Shown: one piece after another, positions 17,931 to 27,834 of the stretch | Layout of the letters: every line of letters starts with the position of its first letter | Position numbering within the stretch: the first letter of the stretch is position 1 | NCBI GenBank assembly: GCA_902572225.1 | Contig: CACGFJ010000003.1 | Span: 1-64,000 of the forward strand | DNA length: 64,000 bases | Reading direction: 5' to 3' | From: an uncultured Pelagibacteraceae bacterium | GTDB taxonomy: Bacteria > Pseudomonadota > Alphaproteobacteria > Pelagibacterales > Pelagibacteraceae | Translations under genes and position numbers: made by a program | Notes under the pieces: generated by a model | The model's database searches: none | What the model saw: only the letters and a program-made list of their open reading frames with translations | What the model was told of the DNA's origin: nothing

Positions 17931-19541
17931 ATGAAATTTAATTCCTGGTACTTATCATCTTTTATAGTTTCATTTATTGTTGCAATCCCAATTTTAACTG
18001 TGTTTGCAAGTTTCTTTCAAGAAACAACAAATTACTACGATATATTGAAAAATACTTTTCTAATCGAATACATCTACAACTCTTTAACTTTACTTTTTGG
18101 AGTATTAATACTTACTTTGTTTTTAGGTGTTGGATGTGCTTATGTAGTTTCATTTTATGATTTTCCAGGTGTTAAATTTTTTAAATGGGCGTTAATATTA
18201 TCTTTTGCGGTACCTGCTTACATTTATGCTTATTCATTAACAGCTTTTTTTGAAAACTTTGGAACACTGTATTCAATTTTAAAATCTTTATTTGGACCTG
18301 GTGAATATAATCAATCCATCCCAAAATTTGATGGTATGCTTGGTGCTATCTTATCAGTTTCTTTTTCTCTATTTGGATACGTATACGTTCTAACAAGAGC
18401 ATCTTTTCATTATCAATCTCAAAATTTAATAGAATTAGGACAAAATCTAGGTTTTTCGAAATATAAATCTTTTTTTAAGATTATTTTACCATCAGCTAGA
18501 CCAGCAATTGTTGCAGGATTAGCCTTAGTTGCAATGGAAACATTATCTGATTTTGGTGCAGTATCGTTTTTTGGAATAGCAACTCTTACAACAGGTATTT
18601 ATGACTCATGGATATCTTTTGATGATTTAGCTTTTGCAAACCAACTTTCATTTTTTTTGCTGTTATTTATTTTAGGACTTTTTTTTATTGAAAATATCTC
18701 AAGAAAGCGTGCTCAATATCACTCACCAATTAAAGGTGGTATTAAAGAAAAGAAGAAAATTAAACTAAATTTTTCTAAAGGAACTTTGGCTTTCGGGTTT
18801 TGTTTTTTAGTATTTTTTATAAGTTTTTTATTTCCTGTTTTACAAATGTTATATTGGACAATAATTTTTCCAAAAAATTTATTTGATTTAAATACCTTTC
18901 AATTATTTTCAAACACCATTTATCTAGTTTTTTTATCTAGTATCGTATTAGTAGTTTTTTCATTTATTTCAAATTATGGAAATAGAGTAACTAAAAGTAA
19001 ATTTTTAAACTATCTTACAACATTTTCAATCACAGGATATGCGATTCCTGGAGTAATTTTAGCTGTTGCGTTCATCACTTTTATTGCTTGGTTTGACAAT
19101 ACTTTTGTCAAAGCCTTTGAATTTAATTCTATTAAGAAAATTTTTATAGGATCTATTTTTGGTTTAGTGATAGTTTATTTTATAAGATTTTATTCACTAG
19201 CTTATAATGGATTGAAAACTGGCTACGAAAGGATTAATAGGTCAATTGATGAGAGCTCTTATCTTCTTGGTTATTCTAAAATAAAAACTTTCCTTGGAAT
19301 TCATGTTCCTTATTTAAAAAATTCTGTCTTTCTAATAGGAATATTGATTACGATAGAAGTAATAAAAGAATTACCTATAACTTTAATATTGAGACCATTT
19401 AACTTTGAAACTTTTGCTACAACAGCATATATTTTTGCATCTCAAGATCTTTTAGAAGCAGCAGCAGTTCCATCATTATTCTTGATATTAATTGCAAGTA
19501 CATTTATTTTGATAACGTCTAAATTTATTTTGAAAGACTAA
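17931..19541 (+). CDS. iron(III) ABC transporter permease, fused two-domain
   Basis: The 536-residue protein has about 12 hydrophobic segments in two homologous halves, each with the permease EAA loop (ELGQNLGFSKYKSFFKIILP near residue 175 and DESSYLLGYSKIKTFLGIHVP near 440). Fused permeases of this size are typical of FbpB/FutB/SfuB ferric systems. The ATPase gene overlaps its stop. Confidence 0.93.
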   Translation: MKFNSWYLSSFIVSFIVAIPILTVFASFFQETTNYYDILKNTFLIEYIYNSLTLLFGVLILTLFLGVGCAYVVSFYDFPGVKFFKWALILSFAVPAYIYAYSLTAFFENFGTLYSILKSLFGPGEYNQSIPKFDGMLGAILSVSFSLFGYVYVLTRASFHYQSQNLIELGQNLGFSKYKSFFKIILPSARPAIVAGLALVAMETLSDFGAVSFFGIATLTTGIYDSWISFDDLAFANQLSFFLLLFILGLFFIENISRKRAQYHSPIKGGIKEKKKIKLNFSKGTLAFGFCFLVFFISFLFPVLQMLYWTIIFPKNLFDLNTFQLFSNTIYLVFLSSIVLVVFSFISNYGNRVTKSKFLNYLTTFSITGYAIPGVILAVAFITFIAWFDNTFVKAFEFNSIKKIFIGSIFGLVIVYFIRFYSLAYNGLKTGYERINRSIDESSYLLGYSKIKTFLGIHVPYLKNSVFLIGILITIEVIKELPITLILRPFNFETFATTAYIFASQDLLEAAAVPSLFLILIASTFILITSKFILKD

Positions 19542-20596
19542 TGACTAATAATTTTTTTGAAATTGAAAATGTATCTTTTGCTGCTGGCGGGAAAAATAAA
19601 GTTAATAATGTTTCTTTAAAAATTGAAAATGAAGGTGAAATTGTATGTTTACTTGGTCCCTCTGGTATAGGTAAAACCACAATATTAAGAACTATTGCGG
19701 GTTTAGAAAAAATTAATAAAGGTAAAATTAATCTAAAAGGCAGAACACTTTCATCTCAAAATATTCATATTGAGCCAGAAAATCGTAATATTGCTCTATC
19801 ATTTCAAGAGAACAGCTTATTTCCTCATTACAATATAGAAAAAAATATTAATCTTGGTTCAGATAGAGTGAAAGATGATAAAAAAATACAAACTAAAGAA
19901 GTAATTAATTTTTTAAACTTAAACAAAATATTAAATAAATTTCCGCATGAGATCAGTGCGGGTGAAGCCCAAAGAGCATCTTTAGCAAGATCTTTAGTCT
20001 CTCAACCAGATTTATTAATGCTTGATGAGCCGTTATCAAATGTAGACCAAAGTTTTAAAGAGGAAATTCAAGTTGAATTAAAACAAATTTTAACAAATTC
20101 TAAAATCACAACAATTATTGTTACTCACGATTCATACGAAGCTTTTTACCTGGGTAGTAAATGCGGAATAATTTTAGACGGTGAGTTAAAGCAATATGAT
20201 GATCCATATAATGTCTACCATTTACCAAATTCAGTAGAAGTAGTTAATTTTCTTAATAGAGGAATTTTAATACCTGCTGAAGTTACTAGTCCAAAAAGTC
20301 TTGAAAATGAAGATTTAGGCACAATAACAGGAAATTTTGCTAGACCTTTCCCAATAGGATCTAAAGTAAAACTTTTAATACAGCCAGAAGACTTGCAACA
20401 TGATGATGCGAGCAATCTTAAACTTGAAGTCGTAGATAGAAAATTCAGAGGGTCAAATTTTATTTATACGTTAAAAACATTAAGTAATAAATTAATACCA
20501 GTTTTTGTGCATTCTCATCATATTCATCAACATGAAGTCGATGAAAAATTTGGTATAAAAAGACCCATCCATATCGATCATATTGTTTGCTTTTAA
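19541..20596 (+). CDS. iron(III) ABC transporter ATP-binding protein
   Basis: The 351-residue ATPase has Walker A GPSGIGKTT (residues 39-47), a Q-loop FQENSLFPHY, the signature ISAGEAQRASLARSL, Walker B LLMLDEPLSNVD and switch histidine VTHDSYEA, then a C-terminal TOBE-like regulatory domain. The signature reads ISAGE instead of the usual LSGGQ. FbpC/SfuC type; start overlaps the permease stop (TAATG). Confidence 0.94.
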   Translation: MTNNFFEIENVSFAAGGKNKVNNVSLKIENEGEIVCLLGPSGIGKTTILRTIAGLEKINKGKINLKGRTLSSQNIHIEPENRNIALSFQENSLFPHYNIEKNINLGSDRVKDDKKIQTKEVINFLNLNKILNKFPHEISAGEAQRASLARSLVSQPDLLMLDEPLSNVDQSFKEEIQVELKQILTNSKITTIIVTHDSYEAFYLGSKCGIILDGELKQYDDPYNVYHLPNSVEVVNFLNRGILIPAEVTSPKSLENEDLGTITGNFARPFPIGSKVKLLIQPEDLQHDDASNLKLEVVDRKFRGSNFIYTLKTLSNKLIPVFVHSHHIHQHEVDEKFGIKRPIHIDHIVCF

Positions 20597-20622
20597 ATTT
20601 AATTATATAAATCAAAAAATGC

Positions 20623-23061
20623 ATGAAAGAGTTACCTAAAAGTACTAAAGTAGTTGTTATAGGGGGTGGTGTTGCTGGAACATCATGTGCTTATCATCTT
20701 GCAAAATTTGGATGGAAAGATGTTGTTTTACTTGAAAGAGATTTGCTTACTTCAGGAACTACCTGGCATGCAGCAGGTCTTCTAGGTCAATTAGGTGCAT
20801 CATCAACAATTACAAAAATAAGAAAATATTCTTTAGATCTTTATAAAGATTTAGAAAAGACTACAGGTTTATCAACTGGAATGAAGCAAAATGGTGCAAT
20901 TACAGTTGCATCTACCAAACAAAGAATGCAAGAACTACTAAGACAAGCAACAACTGCTCAATTATCAAATGTTGAAGTAGAAGTTCTTAATAAAAAACGT
21001 TTAAAGGAATTGTATCCCGTATTAAATAGTGAAGATATTGTAGGTGGTGTTTATATGCCGAAAGATGGTCAAGCAGATCCAGTTGGAGTAACTAATGTTC
21101 TTGCAAAAGCTGCAAGAATGGAGGGTGCAAAGATTTTTGAAAAAACCCCTGTAAAAAAAATTCTAATCAAGAATTCTAGAATAAGTGGAGTAGAAACAAA
21201 CAAAGGTATCATCGATTGTGAATACGTTGTTATGGCAACAGGAATGTGGTCAAGACAATTAGGTGAAGAAATAAATGTGAGTGTGCCTTTGTATCCAAAC
21301 GAGCATTTTTATATCATTACAGAACCAATAAAAGATTTACCTGAAAATCTTCCAGTATTGAGAGATTATAATGCTTGTTTATATTTAAAAGAAGATGCAG
21401 GAAAAATGCTCGTAGGTATTTTTGAACCAAAAGCAAAACCAGCATTTAAAGACACTGGAAGAGTTCCAGATAATTTTTCATTTGGTGAACTGCCAGATGA
21501 TTTTGATCATTTTGAACCTTACTTAGAAAAATCATTTCATAGATTGCCAATGTTAGAAAGTGCAGGAATAAGAAAATTCTTCTCTGGTCCAGAGTCTTTT
21601 ACTCCAGATACTCAATATTTATTAGGCGAAACTCCTGAAGTTAAAAATCTATTTACATGTTGCGGTTTTAATAGCATTGGGATTGCTAGCTCAGGAGGAG
21701 CTGGCAGAGTTACTGCCGAGTGGATGATCAATGGACATATTAATGAAGATTTATTTTCAGTGGATATTAAAAGGTTTCAAAAATTCCACTCATCAAAAAA
21801 CTTTATTATGGAAAGAGTAACAGAAACGCTTGGTGATCTGTATGGAATGCATTGGCCTTATAAACAACCAAATACATCAAGAAATCAAAAACTTTTGCCC
21901 TATCATGAAGAATTAAAAAAAGCAGGAGCTTGTTTTGGAGTTGCCGGAGGTTTTGAAAGACCAATGTGGTATTCATTAAATGGTAAAGAGCCTAAATATG
22001 AATATAGTTTTAATTATCAAAATTGGTACCCATCAGCAAAACACGAGACTTTAAATGCCAGGAGGAATGTTGGACTTTTTGATTTTTCAACTTTTTCAAA
22101 GTTTGATTTGAAAGGCGAAAAAACTCACCAAGAACTTCAAAAGTTGTGTACCGCTAATATTAAAAATGAGATTGGAAAAACAAATTACACTCATATGTTA
22201 AATGAAGATGGTGGAATAGAAACAGATTTAACTGTTGTATGTATGGATAAAAATTATTTTAGAATTGTGAGCTCAGCAGCTACTAGAGAACACGATAAAT
22301 ACCATATCTTAAAGTATTTAGATGGAGATGTGTCTTTTAAAGATGTAACAGAAGATATTTGTTGTCTAGGATTGTTTGGTCCAAAGAGTAGAGAGATGAT
22401 TTCGAAAATAAGCAATGAAGATTTTAGTAATGATAAATTTAAGTTTGGAACTGGAAAGTTCATCATGATAAATGGTGTTAAAGTTTGGACCCAACGACTT
22501 TCTTACGTTGGTGAATTAGGATTTGAGCTTTATGTTGACTCAAGTTTAGCTAAGGATTTATATGAAATTTTAATTGAAGAGGGGAAAAACTTCGAACTAT
22601 CTCATTGTGGAATGCATGCAATGGATATTATGAGAATGGAAAGTGGATTTGTTCACTGGGGACATGATATTTCACCAGAGGAAAATCAGTATCAAGCAGG
22701 TTTAAAATTTGCAATTAGTTATAAGAAAAATGTAAACTTTATTGGAAAAGATGCTCTATTAAAAATTAAAGACCAAAAATTAGATAAAAGGATGATGATG
22801 TTTACTCTTAAAGACAGTAAACCTGGTGAGCCACTTTTACTACATGAAGAACCTATTTATATGGATGACAAAATAATTGGTAGAACAACTTCAGGAAATT
22901 ATTCTTTTTGTTATGAGAAAAATCTTTCATTTGGATATGTCAATTCTGGAAATACAGTTAAAACATTAAAAGACAAAAATATATACATTGAAATTGAAAA
23001 ACAAAAATATCCAGTTGAGGTATTAGAAAAACCTCTAAACAATAAAGATTTTAAGAACTAA
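20623..23061 (+). CDS. dimethylglycine/sarcosine dehydrogenase-like enzyme, second copy
   Basis: The 812-residue paralogue of the protein at 6686 has the same order: FAD domain with VVVIGGGVAGTSCAYHL, TTWHAAGL with the covalent-FAD histidine at H49, then a GcvT-type folate domain and C-terminal barrel. Sequence has diverged considerably from the first copy, so it likely acts on another methylated amine (sarcosine versus dimethylglycine would be the simple split). No ETF gene is adjacent; it probably uses the ETF chain at 9118-12465. It overlaps the convergent DMT gene by 11 bases. Confidence 0.88.
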   Translation: MKELPKSTKVVVIGGGVAGTSCAYHLAKFGWKDVVLLERDLLTSGTTWHAAGLLGQLGASSTITKIRKYSLDLYKDLEKTTGLSTGMKQNGAITVASTKQRMQELLRQATTAQLSNVEVEVLNKKRLKELYPVLNSEDIVGGVYMPKDGQADPVGVTNVLAKAARMEGAKIFEKTPVKKILIKNSRISGVETNKGIIDCEYVVMATGMWSRQLGEEINVSVPLYPNEHFYIITEPIKDLPENLPVLRDYNACLYLKEDAGKMLVGIFEPKAKPAFKDTGRVPDNFSFGELPDDFDHFEPYLEKSFHRLPMLESAGIRKFFSGPESFTPDTQYLLGETPEVKNLFTCCGFNSIGIASSGGAGRVTAEWMINGHINEDLFSVDIKRFQKFHSSKNFIMERVTETLGDLYGMHWPYKQPNTSRNQKLLPYHEELKKAGACFGVAGGFERPMWYSLNGKEPKYEYSFNYQNWYPSAKHETLNARRNVGLFDFSTFSKFDLKGEKTHQELQKLCTANIKNEIGKTNYTHMLNEDGGIETDLTVVCMDKNYFRIVSSAATREHDKYHILKYLDGDVSFKDVTEDICCLGLFGPKSREMISKISNEDFSNDKFKFGTGKFIMINGVKVWTQRLSYVGELGFELYVDSSLAKDLYEILIEEGKNFELSHCGMHAMDIMRMESGFVHWGHDISPEENQYQAGLKFAISYKKNVNFIGKDALLKIKDQKLDKRMMMFTLKDSKPGEPLLLHEEPIYMDDKIIGRTTSGNYSFCYEKNLSFGYVNSGNTVKTLKDKNIYIEIEKQKYPVEVLEKPLNNKDFKN

Positions 23062-23932
23062 TTTTCTTTTTTCTACTTTCGGCCTGAACAAATAAAACAC
23101 CAAAAACTATTATTCCAATAACTCCAAAAGTTTTATTAAAATCAAAAGGTACTCCAAATATATAAAAATTTATTAATGTTGACCAAATTAATTGTGAATA
23201 TTGAAAATTAGTTACAAAAGACAAATTTGATAGTTGAATAGCAAATATAATTAAAAGGTGGCTAGTAAAACCTAATACACCAAGAAATATCAACCAAACC
23301 CATAACCTTTTATTCTCAATAGGTGTCCAGTCTAACATTACATAAATAGAGAAAACAATGGCCCCAACAACAGCAGCATAAAATAACGCCACTAAAGGAT
23401 CATTATTACCAGAAATAAATTTTGTAAAAAATTGATATAAAGCCCAACATACTGGTGGCACCAAAGGAAAAATTAAGTCTAAACTTAATACTTTCATGCT
23501 AGGACTCATTGAATAAATTATACACCCGAAGCTTAATAACATTAAAATTATACCTTTAGATGAAAGAATATCTTTTAAAAACAATGCTGTTAAAATTGAT
23601 ACTATTAATGGAGCTGAGAAGAAAACTACATAGATATCGACAAGGTCAAATTTTTGTAAAGAATGAATGAAAAAAAAAGTAGCAAAAACCATTAATATAG
23701 ATCTAATAATATTAATTTTAAAATTGCTTTTTAAGTTTAACTTAGGTTTTAATATCGCGAATAAAATTATAATAATCACAAAGTGAAAAAAAAATCTGCC
23801 CCAAATTACTTGATTTAATGGCATTAATGTTCCAAGATATTTTGCAGTAGAATCTTGGCAAACTAAAATAAAAAATCCAGATATAGATAAAATTATAACT
23901 TTGGTAATAGATTTATTTTTAAGGAAATTCAT
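23051..23932 (-). CDS. EamA/DMT family transporter
   Basis: The 293-residue protein has about ten hydrophobic helices in two repeats typical of the drug/metabolite transporter superfamily (RhaT/EamA), including FILVCQDSTAKYLGTLMPLNQVIWGRFF at the start of the first repeat (shown in part: ICWALYQFF-like VCWALYQFFTKF in the second). The substrate is not predictable. It ends inside the 3' end of the convergent dehydrogenase gene. Confidence 0.87.
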   Translation of the reverse strand: MNFLKNKSITKVIILSISGFFILVCQDSTAKYLGTLMPLNQVIWGRFFFHFVIIIILFAILKPKLNLKSNFKINIIRSILMVFATFFFIHSLQKFDLVDIYVVFFSAPLIVSILTALFLKDILSSKGIILMLLSFGCIIYSMSPSMKVLSLDLIFPLVPPVCWALYQFFTKFISGNNDPLVALFYAAVVGAIVFSIYVMLDWTPIENKRLWVWLIFLGVLGFTSHLLIIFAIQLSNLSFVTNFQYSQLIWSTLINFYIFGVPFDFNKTFGVIGIIVFGVLFVQAESRKKKISS

Positions 23933-23947
23933 ATTTGTGATTAAATT

Positions 23948-25021
23948 TTAGACCGAGCTAAGATTATCTAAAATTTTTTTTGAACACTGTTCTGTATTAC
24001 TAGAGCCTTGAAGATCTTTTGTTCGACTGTCTTTATCTTTAAGAGTTAATTCAATTGATTTTACTATTCTATCAGAAGCTTCTTTTTCGCCTAAATAATC
24101 TAACATCATTGCAGCTGACCAAATTTGTCCTACTGGATTAGCTATCCCTTGTCCCGCAATATCTGGTGCGGATCCATGCACAGGTTCAAATAATGATGGG
24201 TATTTATTTGTTGGATTAATATTTCCAGATGGTGCAATTCCAATAGTTCCAGTACAAGCTGGCCCTAGATCTGATAAAATATCTCCAAAAAGGTTTGATG
24301 CGACTATCACATCAAAACGTTCAGGACTTAAAACAAATCTAGCAGCTAATATATCAATGTGATACTGATCAGTTTCCACATCAGAATAGTTCTTTTTATT
24401 CTCATTAAATCTTTCATCCCAATAAGGCATTGTAATAGATATTCCATTTGATTTTGTAGCACTTGTTAGTTTTTTTCTTTTTCTTTTTTTAGCTAATTCA
24501 AATGCAAATTGTTGAACTCTATCTATTCCGTATTTTGACATTATTGTTTCTTGAATAACCACTTCTCTATCACTTCCCTGAAACATTCTTCCACCGACTG
24601 ATGAGTATTCTCCTTCAGTATTTTCTCTAACAATTATCATGTCAATATCACCTGGCTTTTTATTAGCTAACGGAGCATTTACACCTTCAAAAAGTTTTAC
24701 AGGTCTTAAGTTAATAAATTGATCAAACTCTCTTCTAAATTTTAATAATGAACCCCAAAGAGTTATGTGATCTGGATATTTATCTGGCATACCAACCGCA
24801 CCAAAGAAAATTGCATCGTGTTTAGTTAATTTATCTTTCCAGTCATCTGGCATCATTTTTCCATGCTTTTCATAATAATCACATGATGCAAAATCATAAT
24901 CTTCTATCTTTAATTTGAATTGATGTTGTTGAGAAATCTCTTTTAATATTTTTTGCGCTTCAGGTACAACTTCTTTTCCAATGCCGTCACCAGCAATAGA
25001 AGCTATAGAATACTCTTTCAT
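23948..25021 (-). CDS. D-malate/tartrate dehydrogenase-type decarboxylating dehydrogenase
   Basis: The 357-residue protein of the isocitrate/isopropylmalate dehydrogenase family has IAGDGIGKEVVPEA, LWGSLLKFRREFDQ, IVRENTEGEYSSVGG, ATKSNG, VASNLFGDILSDLGP and EPVHGSAPDI. The DHITLWGSLLKFRREFDQ region closely matches D-malate dehydrogenase DmlA and tartrate dehydrogenase TtuC rather than LeuB. It oxidises and decarboxylates a 2-hydroxy dicarboxylate with NAD. It directly follows guaC. Confidence 0.88.
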   Translation of the reverse strand: MKEYSIASIAGDGIGKEVVPEAQKILKEISQQHQFKLKIEDYDFASCDYYEKHGKMMPDDWKDKLTKHDAIFFGAVGMPDKYPDHITLWGSLLKFRREFDQFINLRPVKLFEGVNAPLANKKPGDIDMIIVRENTEGEYSSVGGRMFQGSDREVVIQETIMSKYGIDRVQQFAFELAKKRKRKKLTSATKSNGISITMPYWDERFNENKKNYSDVETDQYHIDILAARFVLSPERFDVIVASNLFGDILSDLGPACTGTIGIAPSGNINPTNKYPSLFEPVHGSAPDIAGQGIANPVGQIWSAAMMLDYLGEKEASDRIVKSIELTLKDKDSRTKDLQGSSNTEQCSKKILDNLSSV

Positions 25022-26074
25022 TTATTTAGTGAATGTATCGTTAAATTGCTTAGTAACTCTGACAAAAGTTGTGCACTTACTTAATTGTTTTAAAGAGGGG
25101 GCACCAACATATGTACAACTACTTCTCACACCACCTAAAATATTTAAAATGGTATCATTAATTTTACCACGGTACTTCACTCTGACTGTTCTTCCTTCGC
25201 TACTTCTGTAGTCTGATAGTCCGCCGTAATGTTTATTGTTAGCTGTTTCAGAACTCGATCCATAAAATTCGACATATTTAGAACCATTAGATTTTACTAA
25301 TTTTCCTTTACCTTCATCGTGACCTGCAAACATTCCCCCAAGCATAACAAAATCAGCTCCTCCACCAAATGCTTTAGCAACGTCACCTGGACATGTGCAT
25401 CCACCATCTGCAATTATATGTGCACCTAATCCATGAGCTGCATCAGCGCATTCTATCACTGCACTTAACTGGGGATAGCCAACTCCAGTTTGTATACGTG
25501 TTGTGCAAACACTACCTGGTCCAATTCCAACTTTTACAATATCTGCACCTGATAAAATTAATTCTTGAGTCATATCGGCGGTTACCACATTACCAGCTAT
25601 GATTGTTTTCGTTGGATATTTATCTCTTACAGATTTTAAAAATTTACTAAAATGCTCTGAGTAACCATTTGCAACATCAATACAGATGAATTTAATGAAA
25701 CTAAATTCTTTTAAAACTTTATCTAAATTTTGAAAATCTTCTTTTTTGGTTCCAATACTTAAAGCTACATTTGGATATATTGATTTAATTTTTTTAAATT
25801 GTTTAATTTTTTTAACATCATGCTGTTTTGTTAAGCATGTAATCATTCCGTATTCAGATAATTTTTCTGCAACACCAAGCACACCCACTCCATCCATATT
25901 AGCTGCCATTATAGGGATTCCAGACCATTCGTTTTTACTATATTTAAAACGATAAGTTCTTTTTAAATTAACATCTTTTCTACTTTTAAGAGTGCTTCTT
26001 TTAGGTCTAAAAAGTACGTCGGAATAATCTAGTTTTAGCTCTTCTTCAATTCTCACAAAAATGAAGGTATACAT
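25022..26074 (-). CDS. guaC: GMP reductase
   Basis: The 350-residue protein belongs to the IMPDH/GMP reductase family: [43 protein letters not shown] with the catalytic cysteine, [15 protein letters not shown], and FYGSSS. Absence of CBS domains and the [10 protein letters not shown] segment support GuaC over GuaB. It converts GMP to IMP. An alternative GTG start at 26056 (VRIEEELKL) fits the E. coli-type N-terminus better; neither start has a clear ribosome-binding site. Confidence 0.92.
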   Translation of the reverse strand: MYTFIFVRIEEELKLDYSDVLFRPKRSTLKSRKDVNLKRTYRFKYSKNEWSGIPIMAANMDGVGVLGVAEKLSEYGMITCLTKQHDVKKIKQFKKIKSIYPNVALSIGTKKEDFQNLDKVLKEFSFIKFICIDVANGYSEHFSKFLKSVRDKYPTKTIIAGNVVTADMTQELILSGADIVKVGIGPGSVCTTRIQTGVGYPQLSAVIECADAAHGLGAHIIADGGCTCPGDVAKAFGGGADFVMLGGMFAGHDEGKGKLVKSNGSKYVEFYGSSSETANNKHYGGLSDYRSSEGRTVRVKYRGKINDTILNILGGVRSSCTYVGAPSLKQLSKCTTFVRVTKQFNDTFTK

Positions 26075-26177
26075 TCAATGAATGATAATTCAATTTAATA
26101 ATTAAGCTTATTAACGTTGTATTTGAACAATTTTAAAATTACTGATTGAATTATAAAATATAAATTAAAATAAATAA

Positions 26178-27053
26178 ATGTTTGAAGGATTTAAGAGTAA
26201 ATACGTACAGGTAAAAAAAGGGAAAGTCTTTTGTAAAGTTAAAGGAAAAGGTCTACCTTTATTATTACTTCATGGTTACCCTCAAACACATTTAATGTGG
26301 CACAAAACAGCTCCAGAGTTATCGAAAAGCTTTACAGTTGTTGTTGCAGACCTAAGAGGTTATGGAAATAGTTTAGCTCCACAATCTGATAGTAAACATT
26401 TTAATTATTCAAAACGAGAAATGGCGAGTGACATGAAACAAATGATGGTAAAATTGGGATACCCCAAATTTTTTGTTGCAGGCCATGATAGAGGTGCAAG
26501 AGTTGCTCATAGACTAGCAAGAGACCACAGAAAAAATGTGCTTGCTCTCAGCGTTTTAGATATTTGTCCAACATTAGATATGTATGAACTAACCACTAGA
26601 GATTTTGCAAAAGCATACTTCCATTGGTTTTTCTTAATCCAACCAAAGTGGTTACCTGAAAGAATGATAATGAGCGACCCAAGAAAATGGATGAAGAATT
26701 GCTTAGATAAATGGTCTGGGAATCATAAATTTGGTAGGGTTGAAGAGAGTTATCTAAAGTGCTTTAAGCAACCAAAGAGAATTCATGGATCATGCGAGGA
26801 TTATAGAGCATCTGCTACTATTGATCTTGATCATGACAGATACGATCGAAAGAAAAAATTAAATATTCCAGTTCAAGTATTATGGGGAAAAAATGGTGTT
26901 ATAGGTAAACAATTTAAACCAATAAAAATTTGGCAAAAATATTCAAATAAAAAAGTTATTGGAGTTGCTGTTAAATCTGGACATTTTATACCAGAGCAAA
27001 ATCCTAAAGAAACTATTAAACAATTAAAAAGTTTCTTTTTAAAAAATGCTTAA
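26178..27053 (+). CDS. haloacetate (fluoroacetate) dehalogenase-like alpha/beta hydrolase
   Basis: The 291-residue protein has HGYPQTHLMWH (oxyanion hole), DLRGYG, the nucleophile elbow GHDRGAR with D104, R105 and R108, acid D128, and H269 (SGHF). H149-W150 and Y209 occupy the positions of the His-Trp-Tyr halide pocket that defines fluoroacetate dehalogenase. These enzymes release halide from haloacetates by a covalent aspartyl ester. Epoxide hydrolases are related, but the pocket and the R-R pair argue for a dehalogenase. It overlaps the next gene by 8 bases. Confidence 0.82.
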   Translation: MFEGFKSKYVQVKKGKVFCKVKGKGLPLLLLHGYPQTHLMWHKTAPELSKSFTVVVADLRGYGNSLAPQSDSKHFNYSKREMASDMKQMMVKLGYPKFFVAGHDRGARVAHRLARDHRKNVLALSVLDICPTLDMYELTTRDFAKAYFHWFFLIQPKWLPERMIMSDPRKWMKNCLDKWSGNHKFGRVEESYLKCFKQPKRIHGSCEDYRASATIDLDHDRYDRKKKLNIPVQVLWGKNGVIGKQFKPIKIWQKYSNKKVIGVAVKSGHFIPEQNPKETIKQLKSFFLKNA

Positions 27054-27834
27054 AATTATTCCTAATAAAAAAAATATAGGTGCAGAATTAGTCTGTGATT
27101 TAAATAAAATTAATAATTCTTCGTTAAAAAAAATAAAATCTGCTCTTTCAAAATATGGGATGATTTATTTTAGAAACCAAAAATTAAATTCTGATCATTA
27201 TATTAAATTTGCAAAAAAATTTGGAAAACTTGCAAACTATCCAAGACTTAAAGGATTGAATAAAAAATATCCTCAAATAACTGTTGTTCAAAGAAAATCT
27301 ACTGATAAAGGCCCTAGTTTTGGTGAGCAATTTCATACAGACTCAATTTATACTAAAAAGCCACCAAGATTTACTATGTTACTATCTAAATTAGTCCCAA
27401 AAAAAGGTCAGGCAAATACAGATTTCTGTTCTCAATATTTAGCTTATGAAAAATTACCAGCTAACTTTAAAAGAAAGTTTAAAAATGAAAAATGTATTTT
27501 TTCATCAGAAGGACCTATTTCTGTAACTAGATTGGAAAGAGAGAAAGAAAAGGGGAAAAAAGCTAAAGAACTTATTTCAAAGCATAAATTAATAAGAAAA
27601 ATAAATAGTAAATATACTTTATATTGTAGTCCAGGACACTTTATACGTTTTAATAACAGCAAAATTGATAAAAAATTAAAAACTTATTTATTTAAACACC
27701 AATTAAAAAAAAGTTTTCAATATTCTTTAGAGTGGGAAAAGAACCAATTAGCCATTTGGGACAATAGATCTATGCTTCATCAAGCTACAGCTTTTAAAGG
27801 TAATAGAATTATGCATAGAATTACTGTTCAATAA
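27046..27834 (+). CDS. TauD/TfdA family 2-oxoglutarate dioxygenase
   Basis: The 262-residue protein has FHTDSIYTKKPPRFTML with the HxD iron ligands, LAIWDNRSMLHQA with the distal histidine, and NRIMHRITVQ with the 2-oxoglutarate arginine. It belongs to the taurine/2,4-D dioxygenase family, hydroxylating a small carboxylate or sulfonate substrate. Very lysine-rich. It overlaps both neighbours (hydrolase and transporter), implying one operon. Confidence 0.88.
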   Translation: MLKIIPNKKNIGAELVCDLNKINNSSLKKIKSALSKYGMIYFRNQKLNSDHYIKFAKKFGKLANYPRLKGLNKKYPQITVVQRKSTDKGPSFGEQFHTDSIYTKKPPRFTMLLSKLVPKKGQANTDFCSQYLAYEKLPANFKRKFKNEKCIFSSEGPISVTRLEREKEKGKKAKELISKHKLIRKINSKYTLYCSPGHFIRFNNSKIDKKLKTYLFKHQLKKSFQYSLEWEKNQLAIWDNRSMLHQATAFKGNRIMHRITVQ

